NCBI GenBank assembly: GCA_024663395.1
Contig: JANFAH010000093.1
Location: 62,001 to 126,000 of the forward strand
Source of the DNA: Pisolithus tinctorius
Taxonomy: Eukaryota; Basidiomycota; Agaricomycetes; Boletales; Pisolithaceae
DNA: 64,000 nt
Reading direction: 5' to 3'
Below are positions 56,627 through 64,000 of this stretch, one piece after another. A program made the translations under genes and the position numbers. How positions within the stretch are numbered: position 1 is the stretch's first letter; each line of letters starts with the position of its first letter. Under the pieces are notes generated by a model. That model was given only the letters and a program-made list of their open reading frames with translations. It was not told the DNA's origin and did no database searches.

Positions 56627-59600
56627 ATGTGCTCCGACACTGAGGCCGTGCACACTTTGGCCCCCACACCCGACATAGCGTCTGGTACGCTTCCTCCTGT
56701 CATCTCCCATCAGGCCTTCGGTGGCTCTGAAGTCCCCCCTGCTGTTTCTGAGGATGCTTGTAACCCCCAAGTTTCAGAAGAAGAGACCCTGGAATCCCAC
56801 GAGGTGATCGAGCTTCAGGCATTCAGCGAACGGAAAGCATGGATAGAGGAGAAAATTAAAGTGAGGAATCGCGTGGCTCCGTTTGCATTTGGTTCTCATT
56901 TCATTCCCTACCCAGTTCTTGGAGAGTCTTCCACCCATTGAAGTGTTCGTTGGCATTGACGCCTTGCGAAGTTCGGCCGAGGTTATCCCCGGTTTACCCA
57001 CGCGCCACCAGGTGGAAGAGTGGCTTGCTGAACATGATAGGATTGAAAAGGAAACCGAGATATTTGATTCTGGCGAGCTTAGGAAGCTTAGAAAATTCAC
57101 AAAGGGTGCGAGGCGACATTACGACTGCAGTCTTCGTTCGCCCGGCTGACGTGATCTCATAGCGGCCACTCAGCGCCACCTGTCACCAGAAGACACTGAT
57201 CTAATCGAGCTTACGCTCACTACCATTTTTGAGTTAGACAAACTCCTCCACCTCCTACGCGACCGTTCTGAAAACCTCGATCTCCTCGATGTCCGACTCA
57301 CCTGGGAAGAGCAAAGAACTGCAGCATGGTCAGACCTTCGCAAGATTTTCGCCGACATCGAAACTTTCCTTGTTACCCGTGCCAGGTGGTCACCATCCAT
57401 ATATGAGGTCATGACAAAACACGAAGAGAAACCTTCGGCGCGGCGCGGTTCGGTCGCTTCTATGGCTTCGGATACATCTGCTACATTCGGTGCTGGCTTC
57501 TCTCGCTCTGCGCGCTTCAAACTCGCGGAACTCCTCTCACGTGACGCAGCTCAGATTGCTGGCAAGATCTCCTCTCTCCGGCACGGGAGAATAGCCTCAG
57601 CAGGCAAGGCACTAGACAAGCTCATCGAAAACAGCCGTAAGCCGGTACCAGAAGAGCTTTTGGATGAACAAGACAAACTCGAAGAGAAAGGCATCAGCGA
57701 CATGGAAGACGTAGGCAAGTTCGTTATGAGCATAGTCTCTCAATGGCGGAAGTAATATCGCAGACCATCTCTCTAACATATTTCAGGCTGATGTTATGTT
57801 CAGGGCCGACGAACTTTATGTCGAGACTGTGAAGGACCGTAGTGCAGCACAGAACCTCATGGAAGAGATAGAGACGGCCAGGCTTTACCACCCGACACCC
57901 CGTCAGAGTGGCAGTTTTATATCTCGCGCGGATACGTTGGTCAAGCGGCTTGCCCTTCGTGGGAATCCATTTACAGACTCGAGCTTGTTCCCCCGTCCAA
58001 CGCACTCTTTGTTTCTGGAACAGGAATCCTTCAACGAAAAACTCGTCCAGAGTCTTTCCTCAGATTTGTTTAGCACTAGAGAACTTGTCTCCAAGGTCGA
58101 ATCCCTTGCCAGAGAGTATCGGGCGGGCTATGAAGCGGTGAAGGAGATCGATACCCTTTCACAACGCGTAGAAGAATCACTGTTGCTGTCCCGCTCTGTC
58201 GTCCACAGACTTTCAAATGGCGTCGATGCCTCAGATGGGGACGGCTCTCCGCCGGATTTATCAACGCGCCATTGCTTGGAACCGACAGCACATGCCGCTT
58301 TCCTTACTCTTCTCCCTTCAATATTCCAGGATGCGGACCAGGCAAAAACCACTATCACTACGCTCACTAACAGGTACCAGCTTGCTCTGCTCAACCTAGC
58401 TCGTCCTGGTATCGATCCTACGTTTAAACAAAACGCCTCGACTCCACTTAATACTCTTCTCACTGCGCACAACGAGATTCTTGCAGTTGTCAGTGAGACG
58501 AACACTCGTGTCGGTCGCCTCCGACTCGTGAGGAGGGTGTGGTCGATGATGGGCAAACTCAAAAAGTCACTGCAGAATGTTCAGCAGGATCTAGCTGAAA
58601 TTATGGTTAAGGAGCGTTGGACGCAGCGAATGGATATCACGGAGCCCCTGACACCGAAAACCCCAGAGGCAGAACTCCCTTCTGCATGTCCAACTTTGTC
58701 GAATATTTCCTCTCGAATTGAAACTATACGACATACTCTCTCCCACGACATCGAGGAGCCTCTCTCTTCCCTATTCGGTTCTCTGGAGCAACCACTGTCC
58801 GACTTCCTTGTGCGAACATCCACGGATTTGATGGAACGGTTAGACAATTTGAAAGAGATGATACCCTTTGTGGGGGCCATCCAATCACAGTCTTCTACCA
58901 TGGCCTCTATTCAAGAGGATGTTCATGATTTGCAGGTGAAAATAGAGGATCTGAGAATTCGTTATGACGTTGCCATTGAAGAGATCTTGGCGGGCGATGT
59001 ATCAAACGACACCTTGACGGAGGAACAATTACACCTTCAAGCAGATGCAGATTCACTCCGCGAGGGCGTTCGAGCTTTTACCGACGGGATTGTGCAGCGA
59101 GTACATTTCGTATCACGTGGCCCTTATTCCGAGACGTTCTCCAAAATCTTCCCCCGCAAGAAATCTTCCTTAACCGACATCTTTGTCGGCTCTGAGCTGG
59201 CTCCGATGATCAACTGCCCCTTCACGCCTGGAAGTCTGGACGACGCTGTTCGCGCAGACTGTAATTCGTTCACGATGAGACTGGCAGGAGAGTTGGAAAG
59301 TTTGGACCGGAAAGCTGGCGACTTGAAATTGGTATGTATGGCCAAGGTTGTTGATGCGGGGGTCGCTTCTGCTAGTGAGGATATCCGGGGGGTTTATCGA
59401 GAACTTGAAGAGTTGCGATCAACACTCTCCTCGGTTTCTCATGCGGAGGAAACGCTTGAACGAATACAGATGTTGTCTCAGGATGTCGAACGCCATGCTT
59501 CCAGGCACAGATCCCGCCTCTTCCGCTCGCTCTCCTTGATAAGGGACTGTCTTCGACAGATGGAAATGGTTTCCAGCCCGCGAGCTGCTCACGAGCAGTT

Positions 59601-62164
59601 GCTCACGTCTCGCAGGCGTGCTGTGGATGATCTCGAGCTCAAGGTTAATACCTGGGGAGACCGCGCCACGGTTTTGCTAGGTGAAATCTCCGAGTCCTTG
59701 CTTATGGAGACTCGAAGGCTTGAGGCCATCCGCGTGCAAAGAGAAAGAGAAGCAGAAGAGAGACGACAACGAGAGCGAGAGGAGAAGGAGCGTTTTGCAG
59801 AACAGGCGAGAATCCTGGAGGAACGCCGCCTGGAGGAGGAACGGAAGGTGCACGAACGATCGGCTCTCGAAGCAGAACGACTGGCTCAAGAGCAGCTCGC
59901 CCGTGAGAGCGCCGAGGGGCAGGCCCACGAGCGACCCGCCGATGAGGAGGCGAAGATAGAAGCCCAAGAGCAAGCGGCTCACGGGCGGACGGAGAAAGAC
60001 GCTGGAGAGCGACTTGCTTCTGAGAAGACAGCCGTAGAGGGCTTTACCAGGAACGAAGGCGGTCCATCGAATCAGTTCCAAGAACCCGATCTCTCCATGT
60101 CCCTCGACTCTGAAACCGAGAAAGTTCTGCACGACACGATGGACCATGGTCTTCAAAGCAGGGTTCACCAGACCTCTTCTCCCAAGAAGACACCTTTCTC
60201 TTCAATCTGCGACGACGAAGGTTGGCAACCGCCGACGGCTTGTCTTTCTTTGTAGTAAACTGACCTACGTTCCAGATGTTTTCGGCCCGTCAGTGGTGCC
60301 TTCATGGTCACCTACCAAGGCTGACAGGACGGATGAATTGTATACTCGGATCGTTTCGTTGAGGAAGCGTCTTCGGTCGATCGGCATCAACGAGGTTGCA
60401 AGACCACCAGCAACAAACGCCTCCTCTCTTCGATTACCCACATTAGAACAATACGGAAAGATGAACGCTCGATTCACATCTATCCTATCCGAAGCTGCTG
60501 AACTCCCTGCACGCTGCACTTCTCCCGTTTCAGATTTAGAGCTTCGCTCCCTCAGGACCGAGGTCGAAGCTTCTGAGGAACTTCTGCAGCGCATTCGCCA
60601 ACTTGCAGACTTGGCTGACGCCGCCAACCGTGCTGACAACTCCTTAAGCGATCTTCTGGAACACATCGACAGTTATCCGTCCCCTCCAGCTGGACCTCTA
60701 TCGAGCCCGCATATCTCCAACCCTCATCTTCCACCAGAGGAGCAATTGAGTGCTCGCATCGGTTTCACGAGACGTGGTGTTACACAGGTAACCACCTACC
60801 TTGAACCGGTAAACGATGATACCCGCGCCGTGGCCGAACACGACCGTGTTCGGCAAACTTGGACGGAATTAGAGGAGATGGCTAATGACCGTACCAATGG
60901 AAGAAAATCACGACCTTCCAGTGTGCTTAGCACCAGTAGGAATAGTAGCGTATCTAGTCGCAGCTCGCACTCGGCGGTCAGCACCCCCAAGAACGGTCCA
61001 AGCAATCATCAGAGGAAGGCGAGTGGGTACTCGAGTCTCTCTGTGAAAGGTACCCCAAGAAACAGTTTCCTTACACCCAGCCTTCCATCGTCAAGGCGCG
61101 CTGTATCGGGGTCATCCGATACCGGCCGCCGGCCCTCCAGCAAATTGTCCATGTTGTCTGCAGCGAGCAGTCGCTCTGTTTCTGGACCCATAGGACAACG
61201 GTCTACGCCAACTACGTCTTCCCTCTATAACTCTACGTTCGCATCTCGCCAGCGTACTGCTAGCTTATCCTCCAATGCCCCCACCCCAACGCCGCAGCCT
61301 TCCCTCAGTACGCGGCCGAGAGCGCAAACCAGATCTCGGGCTTCGCCAACCCCTTCGGAACTTTCAAGTAATTCTAGATCAACTCACCACCGCTCGTCGT
61401 CATCAATGTCTACGTGGTCTCGCGCTCCTAGACAGTCGTTTCCATCATCTAACAGAATACAAACCCCGCCCCGAAAAACGCAGCCTGTTCCCAAAAAAGC
61501 TTATGTCGCCAATCCCCAAAATAAGCTCGATGTTGCTGTTGGTGACGTAGTAAACAAACTACCTGTCAACATCAACGTAGAGGTTGTTGCCGACACTTGG
61601 CAAGACCAGAGTGGCAAGTACTGGATCGGAGATCAAGAGCCGAAGCTATGCTTTTGTCGTATATTACGATCTCAAACGGTTATGGTGCGTGTTGGCGGTG
61701 GATGGCAGGAACTTTCGAAGTACGTTTTAGGGATCGATTTAAGACCACATTCTCATAGCTTGCGTAGATTTATCAAAGATCACTTTGCAGACGTGTTCCG
61801 GATTATGCCCCCCGAGTCCCCTAGTCGCCTTGGATCACCCCGCCTTGGAATTCGAGAAGAAAGGTGGATCAGTTCCGCGACATTATTGGAAGCTCCCGAG
61901 ATTATCACTTCTCCCCCTCGTACCCCAGAACCCCGTTGTAATCCGATCCCGTCATTCATTCTTTCGACTCCAAGCGGTCATAGTCCACATTCGGTGAAAT
62001 CCACACCTTCGTCAGGATCGCCGTTGGCCCCACTGCAATTTTTGAGGCGTGCTGCTCCAGATGCAACCTCAATTCGGCCGGTCACACCTTCGAAGCCACC
62101 TACTCACCGCCCTCGTTCTACCATACCTAACACTCCGGCGCGGCGCACCGTCTGGAGACCCTAA
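56627..62164 (+). CDS. Large GAR (Gas2-related) domain cytoskeletal protein
   Basis: About 1,750 residues over six exons. The N-terminal part is all-helical (AWIEEKIKFLESLPPIEVFV, then LIELTLTTIFELDKLLHLLR and LDVRLTWEEQRTAAWSDL) followed by a long spectrin-like helical region. An Arg/Glu coiled coil (about 59740-59900; REREAEERRQREREEKERF) lies in the middle. A long Ser/Pro/Thr-rich basic region comes next. The GAR domain is near 61510-61780: NKLDVAVGDVVNKLPVNINV, DQSGKYWIGDQEPKLCFCRI and MVRVGGGWQELSKFIKDHFA. GAR domains bind microtubules. The N-terminal helices resemble fungal Kar9-type proteins, which is inference. The third intron uses the TTCAG at about 57808 so that QWRK joins ADELYVETVK; the nearer TTTCAG breaks the frame. 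Confidence 0.85.
61506..61790 (+). other. GAR (Gas2-related) domain coding region
   Basis: About 75 codons with the family layout: a DVxVGDVVNxLP start, YWIGDxEPKLxFCRIL and MVRVGGGWxELxxFIKDH. A 46-nt intron (GTACGT to GCGTAG) splits the last segment just before FIKDH. Confidence 0.85.
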
Positions 62165-62486
62165 TATCCATCGATTCCCCCGAATATCATTAATTATTGC
62201 ATTCGTGTTCCGTTTGACGACAAGGACGTTTACTGACCATACCATTGATCGCTGTCATACATTTTTCTTGCTTTGTACCGGACTTGTTTCATAGACTTGT
62301 TATGACTACTCTGAACTGGATAACTCTCGACCACGGAATCGCCTTTGAATAAAGGTCGTTTGGCAAAAACTGATGGGTGTGTGACACTCGAAGTTGACCG
62401 TCGTGTGGCTGTGTCCTAAATTTGAACTTGCCCGCCGCCGGGCCCCTGATGGTTTCACGGTAAGAGCTGCGTGCCGCGCTGGAGGA
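62165..62486. other. Intergenic, HEI10-like upstream region
   Basis: 322 bp holding the 3' UTR of the GAR gene and the promoter of the RING gene; no gene seen. Confidence 0.45.
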
Positions 62487-64000
62487 ATGGACACGGACTT
62501 GAAGTGCAACCATCTGAATTGCCGAAAGCCCTTGATTGATAAGGCAGTCGTGGTGAGCTTGCCTTTTTTTTTCTTCTAATCAGGCAGAGAAACTTCGCTT
62601 GCTGAATCCCTGTCTACCAAATGATGCGACCTCGGCGATGCTAGACAACATGTACGTCCTGCCGTTAAAACGTTCACTATTGAATTGAGCGGCTCAACGA
62701 TTAATGTTGCGCCAGGTTCCCACATATTTTGCGGTGAGATTGCCAGGCATATGCATAAAACACCAGTTGATCGGAGTTAGTTGAATGCGCCAACGAATTA
62801 TTCAATGCCTCCCGCCTCTGTCCGGGTAGGATGGTCTCCATCTTCCTCATACACACCCTGCTGATTCTCCCAGCCTGCGAATCTTCTCTTACTGAGCCGT
62901 AAGCAATCGTCAGTTGTCTAACATAGGATCCGAGGTTGAATCTCCTGGTCGCTGATTAGCGACGATGTTGTGGTAATAATCTGAACACCTGTGATGTTGC
63001 CTTGTACGCTCAAGAAGAAGACAGGTATGCTCTCTGCATCCCACGGATGACTACAAGACGGTGCGTATATGCATGATATCCTTGGACCGTCCATAGTCAC
63101 CAATCCTTTTCCCGCCAGTCCGTGCTTTCGGGACTTAGCCCTTCCATCATCGTGGAAATTTGTAGCCGGTTTGCTGTCTTGTCGACTCGGAAGCCATCTC
63201 TGTTACTGACCCCAAATGCAGAGCGCTTTCATTTTGGCAATACCAAATACATCAAGAAAGGTAGAGTGTCCATAGTTAAAACGGTGAACGTTGTGTGCAT
63301 TTTCTGGCCAGCTCTTTCCAGCAGGCAGTCTCCCGCAACCTAAATGACAGAAATGCGCAGTTGCAGAAACAACTGGAGAACGTGATCAGGGAAGGTAAGG
63401 TTGCCTCGACTCCTACACACATCCACCCCAACATGGTGAGTAGCAAATGGGGAGATCCGTCTTCTAGGAGATAAAATCACAGGTGAAACCGTTTAAAATA
63501 ACCGGTGCCTCGCTGGTTTACATGTTAGAGCTGGAGCGTGACCTCGAACTTGAACGCCGGAAGGTACGCGAGCTGCAAGATACCTCACGCGAAAGGGAGA
63601 AGGAATATCAGAGGCTTAAAGTTAAAGGCGTTTAGTCTCTCATTCACCAGGCTATGACAACGCACACGCAGGCTCAACTCGACAAAGTGAAAAGAAAGGC
63701 ATTACTAGGCCCGGATAATACCACCCGCGCGGTCGCTTCAGGTGTCGACGCTCCCAATCGCACACCGCTCGACAACATTTCAGTTCAAAGGCAGCCGCTA
63801 GGTGACGTTGGCGCGGTGGTGGGTGGAATGGAGGCTAATGGTGTAATACTTTTTGCCATCCCCTGAACGAAACTGATCCTTCGTTTAGATCCAGCGTACT
63901 CCGCTCAACAACCGCACGGTCCCGATGAACTTCGGGGGACAGCCAGCTTACCCATGGTCAAGTAACCGGGCTCGCGCACCCCCGTTGGCGGGTCCCCTGC
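62487..64000 (+). CDS. HEI10: HEI10/CCNB1IP1-like meiotic RING protein, 3' end beyond window
   Basis: SUMO/ubiquitin E3-type protein that marks crossover sites in meiosis. Exons read: 62487-62552, 62645-62651, 62716-62733, 62781-62825, 62874-62898, 62960-62972, 63025-63060, 63119-63168, 63222-63260, 63312-63394, about 63531-63630, about 63653-63841, and from 63889 on. The product starts MDTDLKCNHLNCRKPLIDKA, then VVTTCSHIFCVECANELFNA and SRLCPACESSLTEPDDVVV, a RING with the family's atypical first half. Next come SLHPTDDYKTSVLSGLSPSI, EICSRALSFWQYQIHQE (the HEI10 signature) and coiled coil LNDRNAQLQKQLENVIRE with LERDLELERRKVRELQDTSR. Exon 2 is only 7 nt. The C-terminal part continues past 64000 with IQRTPLNNRTVPMNFGG. 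Junctions from 63394 to 63531 are the least sure. Confidence 0.88.

Overview
The window is nuclear DNA of a filamentous basidiomycete, most likely an Agaricomycete. Genes are dense on both strands and almost every gene carries several introns of about 45-60 nt with GT-AG ends. Spliced products match fungal housekeeping families, and several long low-complexity proteins look like basidiomycete-only families. All gene models were spliced by eye from reading frames, donor/acceptor motifs and remembered family motifs; nothing was aligned or searched.

Layout, left to right: 3' end of a GatC-like gene (1-307); dUTPase (-); an unknown S/P-rich protein (+); a short-chain dehydrogenase with 11 exons (+); Mpo1-like dioxygenase (-); SEC22 SNARE (+); an RAxSPY-repeat protein (+); RAT1/XRN2 exonuclease (-) head-to-head with eIF2B-delta (+); MTP18-like mitochondrial protein (-) head-to-head with an FHL1-like FHA/forkhead factor (+); a CpG-depleted block holding an orphan gene (about 21.3-22.9 kb); KCS1-like inositol hexakisphosphate kinase (+); QCR9 (-) head-to-head with mitochondrial uS11 (+); riboflavin kinase (-) head-to-head with TAF8 (+); a multi-Myb SNAPC4-like factor (-) head-to-head with SND2/TMEM208 (+); a poorly resolved gene (35.7-36.5 kb); SFR1/MEI5-like recombination factor (+); METTL3/IME4 m6A writer (+); CLD1/ABHD5-like hydrolase (-); a broken CWC21-like splicing-factor copy; ARG8 (+); HEM1 (+, with a reading-frame break); ARL1 (+); CDT2 (-) head-to-head with LYS12 (+); a Q/P/W-rich protein (+); a membrane/coiled-coil orphan (-); a large GAR-domain cytoskeletal protein (+); and the 5' part of a HEI10/CCNB1IP1-like meiotic RING protein (+) running off the right edge.

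The genes do not form one pathway. Themes are mitochondrial function (GatC, MTP18, QCR9, uS11m, CLD1-like, ARG8, HEM1, LYS12), RNA metabolism (RAT1, METTL3, the CWC21 relic, SNAPC4-like), secretory traffic (SEC22, SND2, ARL1) and DNA/meiosis (dUTPase, CDT2, SFR1, HEI10, possibly METTL3). I found no CRISPR array, tRNA, rRNA, gene cluster for a specialised metabolite, or convincing transposase.

The items most worth a second look are the 1.2-kb CpG desert whose left border falls inside a gene, the multiply broken CWC21 copy, the one-base frame break in HEM1, and microexons of 7-18 nt in the HEI10-like and dehydrogenase genes, several of which carry signature motifs.
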